Shown: positions 8,176 through 16,187 of the stretch, in pieces | Position numbering within the stretch: the stretch's first letter is position 1 | Layout: every line of letters begins with the position of its first letter | Origin: Pelagophyceae sp. CCMP2097 | Taxonomy: Eukaryota > Sar > Pelagophyceae | Assembly: GCA_026770575.1 (NCBI GenBank) | Contig: MU657690.1 | Location: forward strand, 8,916-28,132 | Length of the DNA: 19,217 nucleotides | Direction: 5' to 3' | The notes under the pieces: model-generated | Database searches by the model: none | Seen by the model: the letters and a program-made list of their open reading frames with translations, nothing else | Told to the model about the DNA's origin: nothing | Program-made: the position numbers and the translations under genes

Positions 8176-8570
8176 AACACAAGCCGCCTTCGCCTTCAGT
8201 TTATAGAGTAAAGGTCAATTTAAGAACCTGGTCAATAGGGGTCGCCGGGCTTCGGGGCTGGTGGATACTGGAAAGCCGGCACGGGATATCCGGATGGCGC
8301 GTTGTTGCTGGCGCGTGTACTGGAACGAATGGGCAGTGGCAAAGGGCAGCTCCGACGGGTCGTGCCCACGGTGATAGTCGAAGCCCCCCTCTTCGATCAA
8401 GTGGTTTGCTTTCCCCATCCCGTCGAGTTGATCTCTGTGGCTCCTTGTCTGACTGTGCTCGTCCACGCCCTGCTCGTCCACGAGGCGCGTCGCGTAAGCC
8501 ACCCTCCCGTCGAGTTGAAGTCACCAACGGACAGCTCCCCGCCATCCGTTGGCCTCATCGCTCCGCTCCT
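8176..8570. other. Spacer with a segment shared with 13859-13929
   Basis: No gene is supported. About 70 bp at 8432-8502 (CTCTGTGGCTCCTTGTCTGA and onward) is repeated in the same orientation at 13859-13929 with few changes. The segment itself contains two copies of CTGCTCGTCCAC-like sequence. Both minus-strand frames are open through it (8215-8502 and 8201-8545), but the downstream copy supports neither frame. Confidence 0.5.
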
Positions 8571-9290
8571 CAAACGTGACGCCGGCTGAAGGGCTCGCTG
8601 CGCTCTGTGAGACATCCGATCGCACGTTTCGGTGCGCCAGTTGGGGGCGTGCCAGGCCCGGATTCTCGCGGGCGCCGGGGGGAGACCCCCCGGACCCCCC
8701 CCTTAAACTTCTTACCCGCTTTCAAATCGCCAGCTTGCTCGTATGGGCTCGGCCGGCGAGGCGCGCCGCTTGGGAGCGCGTCGGCACCGGACTGTCGTGG
8801 TTGCCGGGGAGAGACCCCCGGACCCCCCTTTAAGTTCTTACCCGCATTCATCAAATCCACGCTCACCAAGGGCTCGCTGCGCTCTGTGGGACATTCGATC
8901 GCACGTTTCGGCGCGCGGGTAAGGGGCGTGCCGGGCCCGGACTCTCTCGGGCGCCGGGGGGAGACCCCCCGGACCCCCCCTTAAACTTCTTACCCGCTTT
9001 CAAATCGCCAGCTTGCTCGTATGGGCTCGGCCGGCGAGGCGCGCCGCTTGGGAGCGCGTCGGCGCCGGACTGTGACGGGTGACGGGGGGAGACCCCCGTA
9101 ACCCCCCTTTAAAACTTCTTACCCGCTTTCATCAAATCCTCGCTTGGCTTATCGCTTGAAAAATGTGACGCCGGCTTTGGCTCGCTGCGCTGTCGGTCCC
9201 TCGCCCGCGGAGGCGCGCCGCTTGGAAACGCAGCAGGCCCCGGACTCTCGCGGGTGCCGGGGGGAGATCCCCCGGACCCCCTTAAACTAA
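8571..9290 (-). repeat. Tandem array of approximately 279-bp units
   Basis: Two near-complete units and part of a third. GGCTCGCTGCGCTCTGTG occurs at 8592 and 8871, and CAGCTTGCTCGTATGGGCTC at 8731 and 9009, giving a period of 278-279 bp. Each unit holds two half-units ending in a G-run/C-run segment (GGGGGGAGACCCCCCGGACC type) followed by CTTAAACTTCTTACCCGC. The 3' unit merges into the inverted-repeat arm at about 8937-9556. Open frames here exist on both strands and repeat with the unit, so they are not called as genes. Confidence 0.8.
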
Positions 9291-9556
9291 CGCGATAGGC
9301 TATCCCTTAAACTAACGCGATAGGCTATCACGGAAATTGTTCGAGTTTCATGCGGAAATTATTTTCGCGGCGCGCGGCGCGCTTCGGCGGCGCGTTTGTC
9401 GCGCCGAGCGCGCGGTGGCGGCGCGCGTCTGTCGCGCCCGGGCGCGTCGAAAACGGTGCGCTACGGAGCGAGGAAGGCCACCGGGACGGTAAAGCGCAAT
9501 CCTCGAAGTTGGCGGCGCTCGGTCCACGGAGCCTGGGCGGCGCTGTCGGTTTCACA
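8937..9556 (-). repeat. Approximately 600-bp inverted-repeat arm B
   Basis: Reverse-complement partner of 838-1440. It differs by indels, including a 25-bp tandem duplication (CTTAAACTAACGCGATAGGC at 9281 and 9306) found once in arm A. The arm ends sharply at about 9556, in the sequence CTGTCGGTTTCA, the counterpart of 838 in arm A. Together the arms flank the Copia element and the first 540-bp repeat copy. Confidence 0.85.
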
Positions 9557-9859
9557 TAAGATGGTTTGTACCCACGCGCCCAACTCTTTTCAATGGCCGA
9601 GTGTGTTGGAGTCCGGCGGCGCGCGCAATGTTGAGTTCGCGCTCAGAAACCATGGTTTGCGGAAACCAATTATACATGGGGAGAGCTAGTGTAACTCGGC
9701 CTGTCGGCGAAGGGCCCGGGCTTGCTTTTGCGCTCGGCTACGGGTCCTAGGGATGCAGGGACGGCCTGACGACTTATAATTGGGCGATTGGGCGCGTGGG
9801 TTATGTGCCCCATTGCAACGGTTTTCGAGATTCGATCCGGCAACTTCATACCGGAATAG
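9557..9859. other. Spacer without recognised features
   Basis: Nothing gene-like is seen on either strand. A 12-bp palindrome AAACCATGGTTT lies near 9647-9658. Sequence to the right belongs to the inverted-repeat-bounded element starting at 9860. Confidence 0.4.
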
Positions 9860-10576
9860 AGAGCTTCAGCTCAAAGTGATACCCTATCGAAAGTGATACC
9901 CTATCAAATAAAAATTCGTTAAAAGCCCGTTGATATATAAAGCTTGTCTCTACTTTCAGTCCAACGTAACCACGTACGAGTTTGATTTCGCGGTCCCAAA
10001 TCAAATTCGTACCTAGGTACGAATTTGGCCCGAGGGCACCCCCGAGGCAGCCCAGCCGACTCCCGTCTCGGGATCGATGGTGCACAGTCAACAAGCACAT
10101 GCGCAGACGCCCGTCGATTTTCTGCATGGTGCGTCGACTCTAGCGGAATCGGCGTTTTGGGTACTTGTGCTCGAGTTCGTACCCACACGTGATGCGCTGT
10201 CGCGGCCGGTTCCGGGCACTGCCGGATTGGTTGCGGACGCCTGCGCGCAGTTCCCGCCGGTTGCCGGCGCGTGGCGGGTCCCGCAAGGGCCCGAACGCAT
10301 GCTCCTCAAGCGCCTTCCGATGCCACGTCGCTGCTACCCAAGGGGTAGCCACAACGCGAGACAAAGTTAGGGCCGGCCCTGCGGGACCAAGGCGCGTCGA
10401 TAGGGCCATTCAGCGCCTCATTCCGACGAGAACTGACCGATATCCTTGACCCCTCCATAAGGCAACGTCGTCGTCTCCAAAATATGCAGATCAGTTCGAT
10501 AGGATATGAGTTTGTCCTTGTCTGATGGATACGATAGGATATAATCCGATAGGGTATCACTTTGAAATGAAGCTCT
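9860..10576. mobile_element. Non-autonomous TIR transposon (MITE-like), 717 bp
   Basis: A 30-bp terminal inverted repeat is visible: 9860-9889 begins AGAGCTTC and ends GTGATACCCTATCG; 10547-10576 is its reverse complement with 28 of 30 positions matching. Just inside the left end an 18-bp part (AAGTGATACCCTATC) is tandemly repeated at 9890-9905. A 26-bp perfect palindrome sits at 10002-10027. No transposase is encoded; open frames inside are short and overlap on both strands. A target-site duplication is not evident, though TA occurs beside both ends. Confidence 0.7.
10002..10027. repeat. Perfect 26-bp palindrome with flanking hairpin
   Basis: The sequence is self-complementary about CCTAGG (half-site CAAATTCGTACCT). 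A further near-complementary stretch lies to the left: ACGAGTTTGATTT around 9975-9987 pairs with AAATCAAATTCGT at 9998-10010 with one G-T wobble. The two structures share an arm, so they would be alternatives in single-stranded DNA or RNA. Confidence 0.9.
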
Positions 10577-10800
10577 TTAATGACAGAAAACTTTAGACGA
10601 ACTCGCCGAAATTATTTCTTCGGGTCTGCAACGAAACTCATTCCTCAACGGCTTCGTTCTCTGAACGAGCTCTGAGCCGAAGATGGAAACCTGGCTAGAA
10701 ATCGTACCACAGTAGACGCGCTTCTCAAAATCGCGCTTCTTGAATTGAGACAAACTGTTTCATGGAGTCGACGCGCCTCGATGGAAGCTTACAAGATCCG

Positions 10801-11814
10801 TCAACTTGAGCTCTGCGGGCGGGGTCCGCGCTGAGATAATCGCGTCCAAAGTTCAGCGGAATCTCGTTTAAAATGTTGATTATTTGACATTTCTATACGT
10901 GCGGTTCTTAGATTTGATATAAGCCCCGATGATATCGTCGTATCAGCCCGGCCGGGGTGATCGACTCGCGAGCTCGGAGCGCCCGTCGGCGCTGCGTATG
11001 CGGCGCTTCCGGCACGGATCCAGCACTCTTCGGTGGATGGTCGGATCCTTACCCGTCGCGTGGGCGCTTCGTGCCGCGGGCGGTCCAGGAGGAGCCCCGG
11101 GTGGCGCCATGGACCGCGGGCCGCTTGCTCGGTGGGACTCGGAGGTCGGCCGGGGCTGCTCTTTGTTTGGTGGTGGTCTTGGCCGCTTTGTTGGGTCTGG
11201 CCGCCTTGGCGGCGGCCTTGTCGGCCTTGGCGGCGGCGGCGGCGTTCTGCTTGGCCCACGGAGCCCCGCACCGCGGAACCATCGCTGCGCGCGGGGACAC
11301 GCGTGACGAACTTGAACGAGTAATCGCCGCCGGCGTTGTCCGACCGCTCATAGATGTGGATCCAAGCGTCGTACAAGTACGCAATGACGGCGATCTCGAT
11401 GGAGCCACCCCAGGCGCCCATGCGAATGGAAGCCGCGTGCGTAGCCACGGAGGAGCCCGGCGAGTCCTTGGCGACCCAGTTTTCCAAGATCGAGCGGAGC
11501 AGCACGGTGTCCCCGTGCGCGGGCATCCAGCCTGTGGTCATTTCGCGAAGCTGCGGAGCGGACAAGGACGTTACGACGCCCAGCTTCAAAAGGCTGGAGG
11601 CGATCGCGTGAAAGAGACAGAGGCCGTCGGGGGCGTGCTTCACGACATCTCCTCCCCGGAGAAACACGCCCAGGTCCTTGCGCTTCTCCTCGAGATCATC
11701 GAGCAGCGTGTCCTTGTGCGCGTCTCGGGCCTCGGGGTACCAGGGGCACGACGCACGTGCGTGCTTGCGGCCGCACGCGGCGCAGCAGAGCACGACGATG
11801 GATAAGAGCGACAT
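10801..11814 (-). CDS. OTU-fold cysteine-protease-like protein with N-terminal zinc motif
   Basis: ATG at 11814, 337 residues as an uninterrupted frame. The N-terminus is hydrophobic (MSLLSIVVLCC) and runs into CX2CX3HX4C at residues 11-23, a knuckle-like motif. The OTU core follows: DGLCLFHAIASSLL (D63, C66 in nucleophile position), then AWGGSIEIAVIAYLYDAWIHIY with the family's WGG at 135-137. OTU enzymes remove ubiquitin and then have a His after this strand; here the place reads GGDYSFKF, with Asp164. After about residue 172 the frame becomes Arg/Gln/Pro-rich and looks wrong. A shift to the neighbouring minus frame, open to 11049, gives Ala/Lys-rich text ending PPSKRP...GTKRPRDG, a plausible nuclear-type tail. 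The true 3' end is therefore uncertain (11049 or 10801). OTU domains are common in both host and transposon proteins, and this locus is surrounded by repeats. Confidence 0.7.
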   Translation of the reverse strand: MSLLSIVVLCCAACGRKHARASCPWYPEARDAHKDTLLDDLEEKRKDLGVFLRGGDVVKHAPDGLCLFHAIASSLLKLGVVTSLSAPQLREMTTGWMPAHGDTVLLRSILENWVAKDSPGSSVATHAASIRMGAWGGSIEIAVIAYLYDAWIHIYERSDNAGGDYSFKFVTRVPARSDGSAVRGSVGQAERRRRRQGRQGRRQGGQTQQSGQDHHQTKSSPGRPPSPTEQAARGPWRHPGLLLDRPRHEAPTRRVRIRPSTEECWIRAGSAAYAAPTGAPSSRVDHPGRADTTISSGLISNLRTARIEMSNNQHFKRDSAELWTRLSQRGPRPQSSS

Positions 11815-13080
11815 CGCAGCTCGGGCGCGCGTGGCACTGGCAGTGGCAGTTCGGGCGGGCCTTCGGTCGGGGCGGGAATTCGAATCGTGTCCGCTCCAAT
11901 ATCCCTAAAGCTCGTCAACTATGGAGCTGCCGAGCCTCGGCCCGACGGCCTTCCCCGAGCCGACAGGCGAGGTCTGGTGGCGGCGCGCGTACGCGCGGTA
12001 CGTCCCGGCCGCGGAACCGGCTTCTTATCGGGTGAGGCTGACCGCATCGCGAAGTAAGAGCGCTTCAGGCGACCCCAACTTCGGACACACCGAAAACAAC
12101 CCGCGCGCCTCCAGGGGAAATGAGGCTCGGCATTCCGGGGTATACAGGTCGTGGCGCGCCCGTCGCGTCACTCCTGGCCCCAGGGGGCGTCGGTGCGCGG
12201 CTGGGCGGTGCCTCCTTCATCGGAGTTTAAGAGCAAAAGCCAAGTTCGGTCCGGTAACCCAAGCTAAGTCCGGTAAAAGGGGGGGTCAATATGAAACGGA
12301 TTTCACTCAGATATAAATTTCTCGGTCAACAAGCGAGGTCTGGGGCCACTTTTGGTCGCTACGGTGCGGGCTGGTGGCGGCGTGGTCCCTGACGAAGGGA
12401 GTTTGTCTACGGGCTCGGTCCGCCGCGCGTAAAGTCACTATCGATAATACAACGGTGTTAAACTTGACACTATTTTAATCGAATTGCGAATTTTTATGGA
12501 AATTTTAAGTTAAATGGAGCCCATTACTTTAAAATGGAGCCCATAGCCTAAATTTTGGGCCTTATTTATCACCTCCACAGGGCACTAGGTCGGGCTCTGG
12601 TGCGGCCAGGGCCCACAGCCGGCCCCAGCGAAGCGGCAGCGAGGCTGAAATGATACGATGACAATGGAGAACCACCTCAAATCAGCTTTTGGCGACCCCA
12701 AAATCGAGATTGCGCGTAGGGTACGCGTAAAACGGGAAAGTTCAGCGTCCAGCCCGACACCTTGGCCCCCCGCGAGTTCGAGCCCGCTCGTTCACGTTTC
12801 TACTCCGCTTGGCATGCGAATTTGGCTGCTCGTGCTGTACACGCGTCGATACGTGAAACCTTCCCCCCCCGGACATGTCAAGCCACTCCAAGTCCCACCA
12901 AACGCCCTGTGGAGGTGAGAAAATGAGCGGCAGTTTCATGTTGACCCCCCCTTGTAAGGCTTTTTTACACGAGCGGCTTAAAATTTATTCTGCGATTTCG
13001 GCTCGCTGCGATCGAAAAGCGCGTCTAGCCACAGGTGATAATCTAACCCACCTCCCGGGGCTTTCAGGACTCGAGCTGGA
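11815..13080. other. Long intergenic stretch without a supported gene
   Basis: A plus-strand frame from ATG at 11921 (MELPSLGPTAFPEPTGEVWW, then YRVR followed by GTGAGG at about 12031, a possible splice donor) could be a first exon, but no partner exon is identified. From about 12440 to 12560 the DNA is AT-rich and non-coding and contains two copies of AAATGGAGCCCAT (12514 and 12535 region). At 12666-12700 a fragment GAACCACCT...ATCAGC...GGCGA resembles 13659-13705, suggesting a decayed copy of the element there. Nothing else is recognised. Confidence 0.45.
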
Positions 13081-13090
13081 GTGCATAATA

Positions 13091-13111
13091 GAAGAAGAAG
13101 AAGAAGAAGAG
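13091..13111 (+). repeat. GAA trinucleotide microsatellite
   Basis: Six to seven uninterrupted GAA units. On the minus strand this gives a poly-Leu run inside an open frame (12978-13589) that I do not consider a gene. Confidence 0.9.
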
Positions 13112-13188
13112 CTTCTGGAACGAGAGTTCCCCGAGCCCGAGACTCGGGAAGCTCGGAGAGCGAGAATTCTTGGAGGTTTTCACCTTCC

Positions 13189-13273
13189 TTAAATGCAGAG
13201 TATCTGCGTGCAGAGTATCGGCAGTTGAGAATTCCGTTGACTCGGACTTGGCTCCTCCGTCGATGGCAGGGCG
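13189..13273 (+). repeat. 85-bp direct repeat, copy 1
   Basis: This 85-bp segment (TTAAATGCAGAGTATCTGC onwards, through GAGAATTCCGTTGA) recurs at 13454-13538 with a few changes, 265 bp downstream. Its end overlaps the 62-bp inverted-repeat arm at 13260-13321. Confidence 0.85.
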
Positions 13274-13321
13274 GCGGCGTGGCCTGCGCGCCGACCCGGG
13301 GGTTCCCCGGTGCTAAGGTGC
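13260..13321 (+). repeat. 62-bp inverted-repeat arm, left
   Basis: It pairs with 13547-13608 as reverse complement. Shared landmarks are TCGATGG(C/T)AGGGCGGCGGCG at the outside and GGGGTTCCCCGGTGCTAAGG at the inside. The loop is 225 bp. Confidence 0.85.
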
Positions 13322-13453
13322 ATTTTATCGCGCATTTTTTTTCCTCGAGTCGCCTTGGTGTTTTTTTTAGTGAGGGTTCAAAACAGTGTGAAAACCGACG
13401 AGGGATCTCGGCACAAAATGCCGTGTTAAAATCATGTGGGATATTATATGAGC

Positions 13454-13538
13454 TTAAATGCAGAGTATCTGCATGCAGAGTAGGGCAGTTGAGAATTCCG
13501 TTGATTCGGACGTGGGGGCCTCCGTCGATGGTAGGGCG
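13454..13538 (+). repeat. 85-bp direct repeat, copy 2
   Basis: Second copy of 13189-13273. Together with the 62-bp inverted arms this makes a partly symmetrical block: direct repeat, arm, spacer, direct repeat, inverted arm. Confidence 0.85.
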
Positions 13539-13546
13539 AGAAAAAC

Positions 13547-13608
13547 GCACCTTAGCACCGGGGAACCCCCGTCTCTGCCCGCAGGCCACGCCGCCGCCCT
13601 ACCATCGA
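13547..13608 (-). repeat. 62-bp inverted-repeat arm, right
   Basis: Reverse-complement partner of 13260-13321. Differences cluster in the middle (TCTCTGCCC against the GCGCCGACC part of the left arm). Confidence 0.85.
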
Positions 13609-13672
13609 TCTTCCCCGAAGCGTCTAGTAAAAATAGAGGACCACCTATCTGACCCAAGGAACCACCTACTGG

Positions 13673-14135
13673 ACAGTCCAAATTAGATCAGCCTTTTTTG
13701 GCGATTTTTTGGGCGAACATCTTGCCAAAACCTATCGACCGGAAAGTGTAGGAGGCCCAACTATAGTGAGGTTCTTCGACGATGACATGGGGGGGCGGCC
13801 CCGCGCCTAGGTGCGCTTACTCGGAGCGCGGCGTCCTTTGCCCTTGGAAACCGTTCGGTCTCTGTGGCTCCTTGTCTGACTCTGCTCGTCCACGCCCTGC
13901 TCGTCCACAACACGCGTCGCGTAAGCCTGCCCCCATGTGACCGTCGTAAAAACTCCATCAAGCTAGGCCTCCTATACTTTCCGGTCGATAGGACATCCCT
14001 AAAATACATTGTCCTTTTGTTCGATAACTTGGGCTTGATTGAAAAACAATAAAAATCCAATAAAAATCTCACTAGAAAACCAGAACGGACCTAAAAAAAA
14101 TTAACGTCATTGGAGGCTGATTTGATTTGGACTGT
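13673..14135. mobile_element. Outer TIR element, 463 bp, containing an inner TIR pair
   Basis: Ends are 21-bp inverted repeats: 13673-13693 starts ACAGTCCAAAT, and 14115-14135 is its reverse complement with 19 of 21 positions matching. Inside lies a second inverted pair at 13731-13757 and 13966-13992. No coding capacity for a transposase. Target-site duplications are not clear at either level. Confidence 0.6.
13731..13992. mobile_element. Inner TIR element, 262 bp
   Basis: Terminal inverted repeats of 27 bp match at 26 of 27 positions (outer end CCTATCGACCGGAAAGT, inner end TAGGAGGCC). The interior carries, at 13859-13929, the approximately 70-bp segment also present at 8432-8502. This is small, non-coding and TIR-bounded, as expected for a MITE. 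Confidence 0.7.
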
Positions 14136-14244
14136 GGGACCTCTCTTTTTACTAAGTCCATCGGGCCTCGCCGAAACTTGAGTTTTGGCGACCAGATCTA
14201 ACGTTTGTTTGCGGTTTGTTGCGGCCTTGACTGCACGGGAGGAG

Positions 14245-15782
14245 ATGCTGGCCCGCGCTGCGCGGGCGCTGGCGGCGCCGGCGCGCGTTTCACGCGGCCT
14301 CTCGGACAAGGCGGCGTCGGACCCGGCGGGGATGCACCGGTCGCGCATCACTCAGGAGCTGTGGTCGCCGCCGGAGTCGCCGCATTCGATCATCGGGCTA
14401 TCCAACGTGGGCTCACGGTTCCCACGTTGGATACCGCATCGGAGATGGGCGGCAGGGTTCCAGCCGGCGCGCGTCGCCGCCCGCGGGGCGGACCCGGGGC
14501 GGTCGCCCCCTTGAAACGTGCGTACCTTTCACCCTACGATTTGCAGGTCGCTGCGGCGCGGCGCCGGCCCGGCGACGCCGCTGTCCGGCGGGGCGCGCAC
14601 GCCGGCGCTGACGCGCGTCGAGGTGAACTACAGCTTCTCCCAGGACGCCGAGCTGCGCGCCCGCTACGAGTCGGCCTTCGGGACGATGCGCACGGGCGTG
14701 CTCCTCGAGGACATGGACGCCCTCGCCGGCTCCGTCGCCTGGCGCCACGTTGCCGACGCCGACGCGGAGACGCCGACGCCGCTCATCGTCACCGCGTCCG
14801 TCGACGCCATCGAGGTGCGGCGCGAGCTCTGCCTCGGCAGCGACTACGTCCTCCGCGGCGACATGGTCTGGGCCGGCAAATCGTCGCTCGAGATCCACGT
14901 CTCGCTCCGGGCCCGCGGCTCCGACGACGCCGCCCTCTCCGGCGTCTTCACCTTTGTTGCGCGCGGGCCCGATGGCCGCGCGGCCGCCGTGCCGCCGCTG
15001 CGCGCGGAGACGGCCGCCGAGGTCGCCGCCTACGGCGCGGCGGCGGCCAAGCAGGGCGCGCTCAAGGCCGCGCGCGCGGCCGCCTCGGCGGCGCCGGTGG
15101 ACGCGGCAAAACTCGCAAAACTCGAGGCTCTTCTGGCCCACGCGCGCATCGCGTGCGACTTTCCCGGCCTCGCCGACGACGGCGTCATCACCATGGCGCA
15201 GACGGGCCTTCGCCACGCCTCGCTCTGCCACCCGCAGGAGCGCAACACCGCCGGCCGCGTCTTCGGCGGCGTCCTCATGCGCCGCGCCCTCGAGCTCGCC
15301 TACGCCACAGCCTGTGAGCGCCGGCCGTCGCGGGGCCGGGTCCTCGAAAGAAAGATGCCGGGGGGGCGCGCCGAATCGCGCGTGTAGACGCGTTCGGTGG
15401 CGCGGCGCCGCATCTCGTGGCGCTGGACCGCGTCGAGTTCGTGCGGCCCGTGGACGTCGGCGCGCTGCTGGCACTCAAGTCCGTCGTGGCCCTTTCTGAG
15501 CGCGGCGGCGAGACGGCGCCCGGCGAAGCGGCCGGCGGCGCGGCGACGGGCGGCGGCGGATTCGCCGGCGTCGTCCACGTCAATGTCTCGGCCGCCGCGT
15601 GGCGCCCCGCACAAAGGTCGTCGGAGCAGACGAATACTTTTGCGTTCGTCTTTGCGCTCCAGGGCGCGCACCGCGCGCTCAAGCTCGTGCAGCCGGCGAA
15701 CAAGGCAGAGGCGAGGCTCCAGCTCAAGGCCGCGCCCCGCCTCAAACCGCCGCCGAGCGCAAGCGCCGCGGGCGACGACTAA
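14245..15782 (+). CDS. ACOT9: ACOT9-type mitochondrial acyl-CoA thioesterase (three exons)
   Basis: Hydrolyses acyl-CoA to free acid and CoA, with two HotDog domains; the family acts in mitochondria. The ATG at 14245 opens an Arg/Ala-rich presequence (MLARAARALAAPARVSRGLS), then MHRSRITQELW, as in plant homologues. Exon 2 runs 14547-15313 after the acceptor TTTGCAG and holds the first HotDog (LLEDMDALAGSVAW) and the start of the second, with the family signature CHPQERN and VFGGVLMRRALELAYATA. A 74-nt intron, 15314-15387 (GTGAGC...GTGTAG), joins in phase to exon 3, 15388-15782, which encodes LDRVEFVRPVDVGALL and the end. Without this intron a reader stops early at about 15387. The first intron's donor is not settled: phase requires a GT such as at 14418, 14361 or 14457. 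With 14418 the product would be 444 residues, close to the human enzyme's length. Confidence 0.88.
14401..14431 (+). repeat. Perfect 11-bp stem-loop at exon 1 / intron 1
   Basis: TCCAACGTGGG at 14401-14411 is followed after 9 bases by CCCACGTTGGA at 14421-14431. The hairpin covers the region where the first donor of the thioesterase gene must lie and includes a candidate GT at 14418 in its loop. Confidence 0.85.
15314..15387 (+). other. Spliceosomal intron 2 of the thioesterase gene
   Basis: 74 nt, GT...AG, phase 1. The upstream exon ends GCCACAGCCT and the downstream exon starts ACGCGTTC. Splicing restores the conserved ATA-[Y]-aromatic/Gly-rich continuation of the second HotDog domain in one frame. 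Confidence 0.85.
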
Positions 15783-16187
15783 GACGAGTCGGCCTCGATT
15801 TTCGCATTTTGAACGAGCCGTCGTCCACGAGTCGTCGACGGACCCACTCGAGTGACTACACTCTATGAGTGGGGAAGCCCTCGACAAGGCGGCGTTCGCC
15901 TCTCGTGGTGTCCGTCCGCCCTCTCTGTTGGCCCACTTGGCCTTAATTGCTTTCACCTCTCATGTCGCTCCATGCCGGTGTATAAATAAAACCTCTCATG
16001 CCTCCCGACCAGCCGCGGACGACTACGTCGCAGAGGCCCGGGAGTGCGCCTGGACCCTCCGTGGCCCACCGCTCCGCATCGCGAGAGCGCGTGGCGGCGC
16101 TGCGGGTTGCGTTCGATTCGAATCTTTCTAAAGTTCCGGGACAATTCGTGGACCCTTCTTCGTGTCCAAAGATCGACTAGCGAAGAT
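15783..16187. other. Intergenic region with promoter of the IDI gene
   Basis: 405 bp between the thioesterase stop and the IDI start. No gene is supported. It contains the TATA-like sequence at 15981-15990 and two copies of ACCTCTCATG (about 15955-15964 and 15991-16000) on either side of it. Confidence 0.6.
15981..15990 (+). promoter_or_regulatory. TATA box candidate for IDI
   Basis: TATAAATAAA, about 200 bp upstream of the IDI ATG at 16188, in otherwise GC-rich DNA. It would imply a 5' leader of roughly 170-180 nt. It is a sequence match only. Confidence 0.45.

Noticed and set aside
8570..8984. Overlapping frames on both strands with Pro/Arg-rich GETPRTPP-like text
   Set aside because: They repeat with the 279-bp DNA unit and exist on both strands; no start, domain or codon bias supports a gene.
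8571..9290. CRISPR-like array
   Set aside because: Units are about 279 bp, contiguous and without unique spacers, in a eukaryotic genome.
10077..10409. Small genes inside the 9860-10576 element
   Set aside because: Three overlapping frames on both strands, none with recognisable motifs; the element appears non-coding.
12978..13589. 203-codon minus frame with a poly-Leu run
   Set aside because: It is a translation of the GAA microsatellite and of the direct/inverted repeats; repeated DNA explains its repeated peptides.
14205..15317. 370-codon plus frame and 353-codon minus frame over the thioesterase gene
   Set aside because: Shadows of the real exons: Arg/Gly-rich with no motif, whereas the chosen frame has the CHPQERN and HotDog signatures.
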